Source: Puccinia triticina (lineage: Eukaryota > Basidiomycota > Pucciniomycetes > Pucciniales > Pucciniaceae). From it: a stretch of 64,000 nt of DNA. The DNA lies in contig NC_070572.1 of assembly GCF_026914185.1 (NCBI RefSeq), positions 1 through 64,000 of the forward strand, in the 5' to 3' direction. Shown one piece after another: positions 23,269 to 34,136 of the stretch (the stretch's first letter is position 1; each line of letters opens with the position of its first letter). The position numbers and the translations under genes are program-made. The notes below the pieces were generated by a model, which was given only the letters and a program-made list of their open reading frames with translations, was not told where the DNA came from and did no database searches.

Positions 23269-23296
23269 GCAGCGGCGCAGCCGCCTTGGCCTCTAG
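23269..23296 (+). mobile_element. Helitron-like 3' terminus, copy 3
   Basis: GCAGCGGC-GCA-GCCGC hairpin, CTTGGCCT, CTAG, then T. It equals copy 1 except for the loop. Confidence 0.6.
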
Positions 23297-23694
23297 TTGT
23301 TTATTATTGAGTGGATCATGCATTCATTTGTTTGCTTTTTTTTAAACTGGGGGAAAGCCTTGATTTTCTTTTTCTCATTTTATGTATTTACAGGGGGAAC
23401 CCTTGATATTTTTTTTACAATTCAGATGAATCTGTGTCTTTAATAAACTTGGATAATTATTCTTGGGAACTTCTTTTCCACCCCTGTAGCCAATCTCATG
23501 AATCAAAGTCTGTGGCCTGAGCTTCTGAATTGAAAAATTTTGTGCCAAAAACATTAGATAACCCACTGCACATACAATGTATTTTTTTTCAGTCCAATAA
23601 CCATGGGGATGTCTCCAAAAGGAGAATTGTTTAGGCTGGATTCATTCCAGCAGCAATCTGAGTTATACTTTACCCACTGACTGTCATCCCACAT
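23297..23694. other. Spacer upstream of the tryptophan synthase fragment
   Basis: The DNA contains T-runs and no supported gene. The last 60 bp may belong to the decayed synthase reading frame. Confidence 0.35.
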
Positions 23695-24215
23695 TGGTGG
23701 GAAATCTGGTTCAAGCGCGAAGACCTTATACAACCTGACGGGCTCTCATAAATTTTACAATGTTCTTGGTCAATTCCTGCTCTCCCAGAAGCTTGGTAAG
23801 ACTCACATCTTTGCTGAGAGTGGCTCAAGCCATCACCTCTTTGCAACTGCTTCTCTTTGCGCAAAGTTTGGAATGGACTGTGTCATCTACGCGGGTGAGG
23901 AAGAAATCCTGAGACAGGAAGATGCTGTGCTCAAGATTGCAACGGTTGATGCAAAAGCTGTAACTGTTCTTAGTGGCCACAAAAAATTGAAAGATGCAAT
24001 TATTTAAGACTTGGCACTCTCCTCTTGCTCTCCTTTTTTTTCTTTGACCTGTTAATGAAACGCTGAAAAAAACTTGCCTTGCTTTTTGAATTACAGATGA
24101 GGCAATGAGTGTGTGGGTGTCAGATTTTGGCTCAACCCGTTATTTCACTGGCTCCGCAATTGGGCCACATCTATCCCCAACAATAGTCCAAGATTTCCAG
24201 AGCATGATAGTTCAA
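23695..24215 (+). pseudogene. Tryptophan synthase beta fragment (TRP5/trpB-like)
   Basis: The translated frames contain IWFKRED, LTGSHKFYNVLGQFLLSQKLG, AESGSSHHLFATASLCAKFGM, IYAGEEEILRQ and a following segment with WVSDF, GPHLSPTIVQDFQSMI. These line up with the pyridoxal-phosphate lysine region (GSHK) and following core of tryptophan synthase beta. The two parts are separated by an intron-like stretch (about 24007-24096, acceptor TTACAG). A frameshift lies between the RED and LTGSHK motifs near 23735, and a TAA falls at the end of the first part. The rest of the gene is absent. It is a partial dead copy, perhaps carried by a transposon. Confidence 0.78.
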
Positions 24216-24223
24216 GTTATTAA

Positions 24224-24496
24224 TTAGCAACTACAAGCAAGGCAACAGTATCTTCCATTTTTGGAGTTTGAAACCTATGGAAAGAAAATTCAAGTCAGAA
24301 AAGGATGAGAAAGAAGGCTCACATATGCAAAGCCCTTGCCCGTAAACCCTTTCTTGACAAAATGCTGTTTGGATGGACGTGAATCCCGTAGCTCTGCCTG
24401 CGGCACTGTAAATTCATTGCACTTGCTCTTTTCAGCTGCCTCAATGCCCCCAAACAGTCCCAAACAAACTATAAATGCATACATGTCAAAGATCAA
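24224..24496 (-). CDS. Candidate small secreted cysteine-rich protein
   Basis: Exon 1 (24323-24496) starts with a signal-peptide-like sequence: MIFDMYAFIVCLGLFGGIEA, with likely cleavage near residue 20. A 48-bp intron (GTGAGC...CCATAG) leads to exon 2 (24224-24274), joined in phase 0, giving 74 residues. The mature part would be about 54 residues with five cysteines, four of them clustered in the last six residues (CCLACSC). No homolog is recognised. Short secreted Cys-rich proteins in repeat-rich, gene-poor DNA are typical effector candidates of rust fungi. The intron is short but has plausible borders. Without expression data this remains a candidate. Confidence 0.42.
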
Positions 24497-26202
24497 GCAG
24501 ATTCATACCCTATGTACAGTGCAAAAAAAGAAAGAAAAAAACTGCAACAGATCAGTGTTCAGTATGTAGAAAAAGAGCAGAAGATTGCATACTTGGAGAG
24601 CAGTTCTGACCCCTGTTCTTGGCCTGATTGGGACAGAAAGGTGTCAAGGCGTCAAGGCAAGCATGAGGCGTGTGCATGGCAGTAACAACAGTTAGATTAC
24701 AACATGGAGGAAGGTTTTGCTTGGGTGGAACTGGATGGTGTGGTTTTGGAGAGGATACGGTGGTCATGGCGCCAGATGTGGCGAGAGTCACGACTCACTG
24801 CACTTGGATGCTCTGAGCTTGAGTATATAAGGAGGGGGGCTGCTGTCAATTGTACCCCCAGGGGTTCCGGTTTTGTCCTGGCCCCTCCCTGCAGGCCCCC
24901 TACTTTGCTTGGATAGGCCCCTGCTTGATTTTAAAAAATGCTGGCCCTTTTTTGCTTGTTGCACTGTCACAAGCTGGAGGGTCTATCCATGGCACATAGT
25001 GTTTGGGGTTAATCTATTCAACAGTGGCCATCATGTGGTTGCACACCAAAACTTAGATCTTTTTTGCCATGTTTTTGTGAATTTAATAAACTTGGATTTG
25101 CACCTGTGCCCAGTGCATTTTACCATCCAAAAGACAGGGAAAGACACTCCAGCAGTTGGTGTTTGATCATCCCAGGAGATCAGTGCGGCAAATTTTTGTC
25201 GGGGGAAAATGGAAGACTTCCTGTAGCCCAGACAGAATAAAACTTCACAGATTAGTTGCCAACAGATTGACTGGGCCCTGCTAAATTGGCAAAAAATCTG
25301 TGAAATTTTAGTCTCTGGGGCGTAGATCCAACGACAAGTCATCCAATGGAGGACTTCCTGTTGCCTAAATGACTAGATTTATCAGGAGGCTCTTAAAATT
25401 GAGCTCAATCAATTTTCACCAGCCAGTAAGGTTTAGCCTTGCCCTCCAGATCTAGCATTAATTGAGCTGACGGGAAGTCCTCCAATGTTTGTCATCTTTG
25501 GCTTGTATGATGATCTGTGCACATGATAGGAACACAAAGTAACGATAAATTTCAGTTGGTATACAGGTTTTATCTAAACCTGCAATAGATATCGCCACTT
25601 TTTCTCTTAATGAAGGAGTCTCATGTACCTCCAGATCAGGATCAAGTTTGATCAAGTAACACTAGGGAAGTTTCCTGGAATCCTTGTTGATTTTTTTCTT
25701 CATTTTCTCTGCAAAGGAATTCTAACAAATGAGCACAATCATTCAAGAAATGCCAGATAACCACTTGATAAAATGCTTTAACCATGAAAGCCATTAAAAC
25801 CTGTCACAATTCTACCCCACCAACCTTGCAATCTTCAGACCAACCAACCACCAGGCCCAAAGCTTTTTACTACCCTGAGGATATCAATGACATAGCCCCC
25901 ATTGATTTGGTGTAACCCAGTACAGTAATTGACCTCCCAAAACGGGCACAGAGAACGGATGGGTCCGGAGAAATTTGACAAGGTCTTGTCCAGTTGGGTC
26001 CTTGCATAATACATGCACTTTTTGAAAGACATTCGCCGTTGGCCGCGGTCTAGGGAAAAAGTTTCGAATAACACAGGCCACTTCCTTGTCGGAGTTTAGT
26101 GGTGGGGAGATCTTCTCTGGTTTGCTACATAAAATTGAGGTGATGTGGTACAGGGATTCCCCACGGGGGGGGAGGGGGGACCGGGGGCTGGACAATATAA
26201 AG
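24497..26202. other. Repeat-derived intergenic region
   Basis: A TATATAAGGAGGGGG promoter-like motif lies near 24824. An inverted repeat, CAATGGAGGACTTCC and its complement, sits at about 25345 and 25475 and marks a roughly 145-bp foldback element. TGGAAGACTTCCTG also occurs near 25210. An open minus-strand frame at 25884-26264 has no recognisable domain and overlaps the next gene's promoter, so I do not call it. Confidence 0.4.
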
Positions 26203-28154
26203 ATGGGCGAACAGTTGAGAGCACAGCCACGCCTGAGGATGACCGAGCAACGACAACCAACCACCGGAGAAGACGACGAAGCTCATGGAGAGGGAAAAGG
26301 ACGAGCGCGAGCACGAGACCGAGTAGAAACTGGGAAAGAACGAGAACAGGAACAAGAACAAGAACAAGAACAGGAACGAGAACAAGAACAAGAACAAGAA
26401 CGAGAACAAGAACAAGAACAAGAACAAGAAGAACAAGAACAAGAAGAACAAGAACAAGAAGAACAAGAACAAGAACAAGAACAAGAACAAGAACAAGAAC
26501 AAGAGCGCGACGGAGAACAGGATAAAGTCGACGGAGAACCAACCACAGAAAAGGATGACACCACAACCCACTCACAGCCTCCAACCGACCAACGCTGGTG
26601 GATCAAACAGATACTCTGGCCACCCTTTCCAACTCAGAATAACTCAAGGCCCCGTTCGGTCTCAATCGTAAATACTTCAGCTCTCCTCGATTTATTGATC
26701 TCATCATAAATTGATAACCAGTATATTTATTCCATCATTCCAGCTCATGCAAAACCACAACGGCCCCTGTTCCTTGCTGGCCATCTGTAACGTCCTCCTC
26801 CTCCGCGGCTCCATCCTTCTACCCGGCCCACCCACTCGCACCTCGATCTCGTTCACCAGCCTGCTATCCCTCCTGGCAGACTACCTCGTCCGCCAGAACC
26901 TGCAAGCCGACCAGCTCCATGCAGCCCTCTCCACCATCCCCACCACCCAGACCGGCCTCGACCTGAACCCGAGATTCGGGTCGATAGACGGCTTCAGGGC
27001 CCCCTCGCGATCCTCAGCCGCCCAGGGCCTCGATCTCTTCTCGGCTGTCGGGATCCCTCTCGTCCATGGATGGATCGCCGACTCGCAGGACTTCGATACA
27101 TGGGACGTCGTCGTCGGAAAGTGTGGTGATTACGATAAGGCGGTCGAACTAGCGGTGACTGGCGAAGAGCTACTGGCCAAACAGCTCGAAAACCCTCACC
27201 TTGAACTCCGCCAGGAAGAGCAAAGCTTGCTAAGAGAGGGTCAGTTCTTATACATATATGCTCATTATTAAATATAATTAATCAAGAACACATCACTGAT
27301 TCTCTTGTGGACAGCTCTCCTGCTCCGCAGGTTTCTCGACTCTACCTCGACCCAACTCAGCTACCCGGGTCTCTTCCAGCTTGCCAGCGGAATAGCGCCC
27401 GATTCGCTAGTCGCCCTACTGCGCAACTCGCATCTCTCGGTCCTCTACCGCCGGCCGGTCCTACCGGTCCACCAGCGCCCACCGGCGGCCCGACCGGCCC
27501 CACCACTCCCCCCGCCGCCGGACCAGACTGATCCGGACTACGACCACCAGACGGCCTTGGAGGTCCATGCGCTCAGCCTGGAGCTCGCGGCGGCTGAAGA
27601 GCACGAAGGCCAGCCGGATGGCGATCAGGAGGGGCGCCAGGACGATCCCCGGCTGCCTAAGCTCTTCACCCTCGCCACCGACCTGGCCTTCCTCCACGAG
27701 CCCCAGATCGTCTGGGAGTCTCTCGAGGATGTCGAAGGCGGGCTGAGTGAGTTCTACGACTGGAAACTGGCCCGCAGCTGTCTCAACACCCATCGTGCGC
27801 CCACTCAGGCCGCTCAGTCGACCACCCACCCATCCAGCCAAGCTCAGCCTTCGGACACGGATACCGAGTGAGTGTTGATCTGCCTGCTTCTCCCGGCTCT
27901 TTGACCCACAGACTAAGTCTGACCGCTTCTCTCGCAGCTTGAGCCTAGCCCACCAGCTACAGGAGGAAGAGTACCAGCGCGTCCGCCGAGCCGAGCAGCG
28001 GTCTGGCCATCAGCCTAACACACCGTCCGGGGGCGGCGTGCCCTCTTCTGCCCCTCCCCGCCGACCCGCTCAGCCTCAACCGCCTCATCTAGTCACAGCT
28101 ACTGTGCCGCTTTCTTCGACGAAGAAGAAAAAGAAAGACTGCGTGATCGTCTAG
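26203..28154 (+). CDS. MINDY-family K48 deubiquitinase with CaaX end
   Basis: Four phase-consistent exons (26203-26667, 26744-27239, 27315-27867, 27938-28154) encode 576 residues. The MINDY catalytic start is clear: LMQNHNGPCSLLAICN with Gln158 and Cys164. His360 follows in RNSHLSVLYRR, after the family motif FLDSTSTQLSYPGLFQL. Spacing fits the human MINDY-1 arrangement (Gln131, Cys137, His319). MINDY enzymes trim Lys48-linked ubiquitin chains. The N-terminus carries a (Glu-Gln)n tract from a GAACAA hexanucleotide repeat, an insertion not needed by the fold. The C-terminus has KKKKKDCVIV, a polybasic stretch plus a CaaX-like prenylation signal, suggesting membrane attachment. A TATAAAG lies directly before the chosen ATG, so the true start could differ. 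Confidence 0.9.
26341..26512 (+). repeat. GAACAA hexanucleotide repeat encoding poly(Glu-Gln)
   Basis: About 170 bp of GAACAA/GAACAAGAA units lie in exon 1 of the deubiquitinase gene. Length is likely to vary between strains. All six frames are open through it, which creates spurious frames rich in Leu-Val, Phe-Leu, Ser-Cys and Arg-Thr. Confidence 0.95.
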
Positions 28155-28795
28155 TCAGTCTTCTTTCTCGACGAAAAGCCATTCTTGTTCGGAATTCAGA
28201 CCAGATGATACTGGAAAGCTATGATTACTAGATTCTAATTATCAGCAACATCTTCGAAACATACATTTGCTGTATCTATCTCCACCGATAATTTATCCGC
28301 TGTAGTAAGTAAGCCTCTGGTGTGTATTGTTGCAACGTTTTCCTCTGATCACGCTTCCGCTGTATGTATTTATTTCCGTCAGAAAGCATTGGTGTATTGC
28401 TCATGATCGCCGGACAATCCAGCCGAGGCCTCATCCTGTTGATTGTCCTGCTCAGATTGCTTGCTTGTACTATACCTCCCCCATACCATTGTTCACGGAC
28501 GTAGATATTCTCATCTTTTTTTTCTTTTTTTTTTTTTTCTCTGTTCGACACAAGACAAAGGGTGGTTATTTGTTTGAAACATGCAATGGATGAGATCTAA
28601 GAGGGCGCATCGGCAGCCAACTGGCCCATTGGGGTGTGCAACTAAACGCCAGCGAAGGAAAACAGAAGGCGAGGCTAGGGGCGTGTGGAAGAGATCTGTT
28701 TCTGGGTTGTGGTGATCTTGAATTGCCCGAATTCTTCCAGACCAGGATTAAAATATGGATTTCTTGGCATACATCGAAGGTGCAGGTGTTTTGGA
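28155..28795. other. 3' flanks of two convergent genes
   Basis: The deubiquitinase ends at 28154 and the COA6 gene on the other strand ends at 28796. The stretch has T-runs (28508-28540) and a T/A-rich composition consistent with 3' untranslated regions. No other gene is seen. Confidence 0.5.
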
Positions 28796-29140
28796 CTAGG
28801 GAGGATGGGCTTGAGTGGCCCTGGAGCGCTGTTCGTTGACGACCCGTTTATTGAAATGGTCGACCTGGGGTGGAGAGTGTCAGTGTGGCTATCTGTATGT
28901 CTCATGTGGAGGATTGGTTGGATCTACCCAGCTCTTCATGCATCCGGCATGGTATGCCTGGCGCTCGGATGCGCAGAGCTGCTCGGGCTCCTCTCCGGGC
29001 ACGAAGTAGTGCGTCTTTCTTCCCGGGGCCAGCTGCTGGCGGTGGTGGTTGGTGGCCAGACATCCGAAGTAGGCGTCCCTGGCCGCCCAGCACTGTGCGC
29101 GTGAGTTGCGGTCCGGCGGCTGGCTGGCTGAGGAGACCAT
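28796..29140 (-). CDS. COA6: Cytochrome c oxidase assembly factor 6 (COA6)
   Basis: Exon 1 (28928-29140) and exon 2 (28796-28864) join in phase 0 across a 63-bp intron (GTAGAT...CCCCAG), giving 93 residues. The protein has the COA6 signature: CWAARDAYFGC (Cys17-x9-Cys27), then Cys56-x10-Cys67, followed by SWVDHFNKR at the splice junction. COA6 is a twin-cysteine intermembrane-space protein that helps copper delivery to cytochrome c oxidase subunit 2. Without splicing the frame would run into a different C-terminus lacking the HFNKR motif, which confirms the intron. It diverges from the TBC gene, the two start codons being 165 bp apart. Confidence 0.93.
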
Positions 29141-29305
29141 CGTCGCTGGGAGTCGGTGGTGGGCGTGGCTGGCTGGCTGGCTGGGGTGTGGTGTGGGGTA
29201 GTGGTGCGCAGTGCGCAGTGGGCGTGCGCGGCGCGCCTGGGCAAGCAGGGCGAGTGTACATATTCTCAGTCGAAAGTTGAGCTGGAGCTGGCCAGCATCG
29301 GAGCG
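29141..29305. promoter_or_regulatory. Shared divergent promoter, COA6 and TBC gene
   Basis: Only 165 bp separate the two divergent start codons. The segment is GC-rich with TGGC/GCTGGCTGGC repeats and no obvious TATA box. Co-regulation is possible but unproven. Confidence 0.5.
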
Positions 29306-32300
29306 ATGGCCGACGACCACCCCCTGAGCCCACACGAGGAGACGAACGAGGAACAGCCACCGGGCACAAACTACTTCGGACTCAAGGCACACGCAGAAGC
29401 CATCACAACCGAACCAACTCAAACAGAACCAGAACCAGAACCAGAACCAACTCAAACAACAACCATCTCACTCTCAGACCAGCCTCATCGCATACCCACC
29501 CAGAACCAGCTACTCCACGAACTCAGCCAGACCACAAACACTCCAACAGAACTCCTCCTCCTCGCACTCGTCCGCGAACTATCCCGCAGACTCAGCCAGG
29601 CACAGGACCAGCTCACCCACAGCCAGCGCGAAACCAGCAGCCTCAGGGATCTGCTCAGCAACACCTACGCCGCCGGAAGAGGCGAAATCGAGCGATGTCT
29701 CCTGCGCGCAAGAGTACCACCCAAGAAGCCACCCACAGCCACAGCATGGCACCTCCAACTAGAACACCCACTCGGCCCATCATGTCCAGCAGTCCAGCTC
29801 GATCTAGACGACCTGCGCGAAGCCATGTCCGACAACCCATGCTTCGACACCCTCTCAGCCGAAGCCGGGCCCTCCCGCTCCCAACTACTCACCTCACCCG
29901 CCGCACGAATCAACCAGCACACACTGCCCAAGAAGACAACAACCATCCTCAACGGCAAGTATCGCAAATCCGCCCCCATCCCACCCATCCGCCCCACCTC
30001 ATCAGCAGACCACCACCAACATCCTAACCCCTCCCTCCACAAGCGCACCACTTCCATCGCCAGCAGTCTCAGCGCACTCTCCTCATCCGCAGCCGGAACC
30101 CGCCAGCCACCCAGCAGTAACAACAACGTCTGGGGCCTATATGGCTGGAAGTGGAACAAACGAAACAAGACAAACACTCCCGCTACCGGGCTGGATGGCA
30201 ACGGATCCACCCAGGAATCCGCCCTGTCCCCGGAGAACGGACCTGGAGGCGGACCTCATCACCCCCAGGACGACCAACACACACCCCCCCTCACTCGTCC
30301 CAAACGCAGCCCAACCGAAGCATCCAACAGCACCATCCTCTCGGGCCTGTTCGACAGTCTCACTCGGAGGTAAGCTCATCAAACCAACCGAGCAAAATCT
30401 CCACTGACTGATTGTCTATCCCAGGAAACGAGCTGAATCCAGCCTCCAGAAACCATCGCTTCAATCCTTCAACTCCCCCATCCCTGCCCCAGGCTCATCA
30501 TCCGACGAACCCTTCCCAGCATCCATCAACGCATCCTCCAACCTCCTCACCCGCTCCCCATCCCTCATCCTCAACTCCTCATCCTCCATCAACACCCAGA
30601 CTACCTCAAGCAGCCCCTCCTGCTCCAGCGAGCACCTCAGCCCCCATCCCCAACAGACTCACCTCACCCTCTCCCTGCCCAGTCTCGCCACAGCCGATAC
30701 CAAACCCCCCGATCCCTCCTCCTCCTCCTCCTCTCAATCAGCCCTCGCATCCGCCCCACCCAGTGCCCTCCATTCAGCCTCATCTGCTTCCGACCTCACC
30801 CCTCCATTCACTGGCACAGACAGATTGCCCGACAGCCTCCTCGATCACTGCTCACTCGACCCAGCATCGTCCAATCGTGCCCCCAGCAGCCAGTCCACCC
30901 CTCTGGCCAAGCTCGCTCGAAATCCTACATCCAGCTCAGATCCCGCGGCCATCAACCGGCGGCCCTCGCTCATCAATCTCAAATCGCCTGCCGAATCTTT
31001 CGTATCCACCTCCAAAGCGCTACCCACCCTCGCCACCCATGCCGAGACGACCGCCCAGGGCGAAACCTCCCAGCTGCCCCCGGTCATCACCGCACTCTCT
31101 GGCGACCACCACAGACATCGAAATCCCTCCACGAATACCGGAGATCATACCCACCCCAGCGCCGATCCTGACTCATCCTCCTACTCCCAGTCAGTCAATT
31201 CAAGTCTCACTGGCCCTCAAGATCTCAGCGACCGTACCAACTCCACCCGGCTTCGATCACCCCCTAGTCACCCAAACCTTTCGATCCGCTCCTCAAAATC
31301 TAGCGTCGTGACCAGCGCATCGCAGATGAAGTCCAAGCCCCAGGTCAAACTAACCCAACCAGCCACCACTAAGAGCTATCTCTCAACAGCCACCGGCACG
31401 ATCGGCAAAGCCCTCGGCACCAACCCATCCTCTGAGCTCCCCACCCCCGCAGAATTCGAACCCAACGTGACAACCGTGCCCAAGGCGGCCTTTGGAAGAC
31501 TGGCTTCTGTGTACTTCAGAGCCCCCGACTCACGCGCCAGTGCATCTCCCTCGAGATCTTCAAATAAGGCTAGCTCAACTTCAATCCTCTCCACCGGTCA
31601 AGCTCCCCCCCATCGTGTGCTTGGAAACAGGATCCCTGGGATTACTGATCAATCAGTAGACCTCAAACCATCCACAAAAGATACCACTCTCCCCAACGAG
31701 CCCAGCAAACATCCCCATCATCACCGTCTCAATAAACTCAACCTCAAGTTCCTCCCACCGCTCTCGAACAGTACCATGGAACTTAGTACGTTTATCAATC
31801 CGCAGTCCAACCCACCGCCGTTCTCCAACTTCAATCGCGACGAAGAGGCCCGCGGGCTGGATGCCCCGCCTGGTCCGTCTCCGGGTGCGGCGGATGATGA
31901 GCCTATCATCGATCGCTTTGGGTTCATCGTCGATGCCAAGTACGGGCTGAAGCTGATGCGCAAGTCTAGAGACAAGAAGAAACAGCTGTTGGCCAAGGAA
32001 CGACTGGCCGCTTTGGGAGAGCAACATCCCCCCGCCGCACCCCGACAAGCCTCGACTGTCCTTGATTCCACCCTACATCCTGATCAGCCCCCGACGGATC
32101 CAGCTCTTTCAAGTGAGACCTCATCGACTTCTCTCCATTCGCCCTCCGATCGCGTCCTCCCTCTAGCCCATACGTCCGAAGAGAACAGCAAATTGAACTC
32201 AACACGTGGTGATGCCAGTGTCGAGGGCTCAGATCTCGACCATACACCCATGGTCACCACCGCGCTACCCATCAAATCTCAAGTTGATGTGGAAGCTGAA

Positions 32301-34108
32301 CTGTCCTCTCTGCGCGAAGCCTTGGGCCTCTCCCCAGCTCCCAAACCTGCGGGAAAGGAAGACTCGTCGACGACCGAACCGGGTGAGACCAACAGTCATC
32401 AGGCACATCAAGCCTCCTCGGCCGATCCGGTGGTCGAGTCATCGACTCAGAGCATTCGAAGACTGCTTTTCCAGCTCAACGAGATGCAAAACATGCTGGA
32501 GAAGAAGCAGATGGAGGCCTGGGGACAGTTCATCACGAAGCGACGGATGAAGCTCATGAGAGTCTCCAACTCGTCCACCCCTTCGCACGGCCTATCCTCC
32601 GGGCTCTCAGTCAGTGACCCTAGTAGTAGCGGAGGTATCCAGGGCACCGGGGCGGTCTCGCCGGCCTCGGTTGGCGCGTTCCTTGGGACCGGGCCGCGGC
32701 AGGGAGCGAGTTCGAGCGGGGGTGCGAGTTCGCCGACCGGGCTAGCCGCCAAGACGCCGCACTCGAGCACCCACCATCCAAGCTCATCGAAGCGCCCCTC
32801 GATGGGGGGAGGAGACGCTGCGTCTGTCGACAGCGACACGCCCGACCTGATCACCTGTCACGACGACAACCTCATCGGAATCGCCTCGATGGGCCTGTCC
32901 AACGACAACAACAAGAAGGCGCTCAAGGACGAGTGGAAGGAGTTCAGGGCGCTCGTCATCCAGGGCATCCCGATCAGCTTGCGCCCCAAGATCTGGCTCG
33001 AATGCTCCGGCGCCAGTCAGCTTAAAGAGCCTGGCTATTACCACGATCTTCTCAACTTACATGCCGGCGAAGAGGGCCTCTGTCTCACTCAGATCGAATG
33101 CGACGTCACCCGGTAAGCCCTCTCCTATCCTTCCCTTCCCCTCCGCCCTCTAACCCTTCTCTGTTTGGCGTTTAGCACTCTTCCTACGAACGTCTACTTC
33201 GGAGGCGACGGGCCCGGTGTGAGCAAGCTACGGCGCGTGCTCGCGGCGATGTCGTGGCACAACCCGGTCGTTGGCTATTGCCAGGTCAGTCTCTCTCTCT
33301 CTCTCTCTGCCCTGAGATCTTGTACTCACGCATTCATACAGGGCATGAACATGGTCGCAGCCACCTTACTGCTAACGATCCCGAGCGAAGAAGACGCCTT
33401 CTGGATCCTCGTCTGCATCGTCGACGTAAGCCCCTCCTCCTCCCCTTCTCTCCCGCCCGCGCCCCACCGGCTGACCCGCGTCGCGACACCCGTATCTGTG
33501 TAGAAAATCCTGCCCGCACATTACTACACCTCTCATCTCCTCACCTCCCAGGCCGACCAACGCGTGCTCAAGGTCCTCGTCGGAAAACACCTCGCCGAAT
33601 TGGCCGCCCACTTCGAGGCCCTCGACGTCGAGCTGCCCGCCATCACGTTTGTCTCTATCCTCTTCTCCCATCACTCACAGATACCGTTACTCATAGTGTG
33701 TGTTGGATTTGCAGGTTTGGATGGTTCTTGTCCCTGTTTGCTGATGCGTTACCGATCCAGACGCTCCTGTAAGCCCGCACTGAGTCCTCCACGAGCCCTT
33801 GTAGCGCGAGACTGACGGCAGAGCTGAGCAGACGGGTGTTCGACCTGTTCCTGATCGACGGGAGCCTGCTCCTATTCCGGATCGCGCTGGCCCTGCTGAA
33901 GATCAACGCGCCGACGATCCTGTCGTACGACTCGCCCGCCTCGCTGTACGCCTACATGCGCGGGCCCATGACCCTCAGCTCCCACCACGCCGACCTGCTC
34001 GTCACCGTCGCCTCCCGCGACTTCGCCGACCTCAAGAACTCCCTCATCGTCGCCCTCAGGGCCCAGTTCGTCGACCAGATCAAGCTCGAAATGGGCCTCC
34101 CCGACTGA
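29306..34108 (+). CDS. TBC-domain Rab GTPase-activating protein
   Basis: Seven phase-consistent exons (29306-30369, 30425-33112, 33176-33284, 33342-33425, 33504-33646, 33715-33768, 33832-34108) encode 1,472 residues. The first 1,170 or so are Pro/Ser/Thr-rich and disordered, with a short conserved-looking DRFGFIVDAKYGLKLMRKSR near 31905-31970 and a coiled coil near 32450. The TBC domain follows: DVTRTLPTN with the arginine finger Arg1251 split across an intron, then NPVVGYCQGMN with the glutamine finger Gln1287, then PAHYYTSHLLTSQADQRVL and LPIQTLLRVFDLFLIDG. TBC proteins stimulate GTP hydrolysis on Rab proteins in vesicle traffic. Both catalytic fingers are present, so activity is expected. 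The target Rab cannot be told. Confidence 0.92.
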
Positions 34109-34113
34109 CCCTT

Positions 34114-34136
34114 CCCCCCCCCCCCCCCCCCCCCCC
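34114..34136. repeat. Poly(C) run of 23 bases
   Basis: An uninterrupted C homopolymer directly follows the TBC stop codon. Its exact length may be an assembly approximation. Confidence 0.9.

Noticed and set aside
25835..26264. Minus-strand frames overlapping the deubiquitinase start
   Set aside because: Two competing frames, no domain and no consistent splice sites. They may be promoter sequence.
26096..26606. Long minus- and plus-strand frames of repeated Leu-Val, Phe-Leu, Ser-Cys or Arg-Thr
   Set aside because: They are shadows of the GAACAA hexanucleotide repeat in the deubiquitinase gene.
28889..29455. 188-codon minus-strand frame over the COA6 locus
   Set aside because: The N-terminal third is antisense to the TBC gene and the promoter. 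The true COA6 start is the ATG at 29140, and its last exon is reached by splicing.
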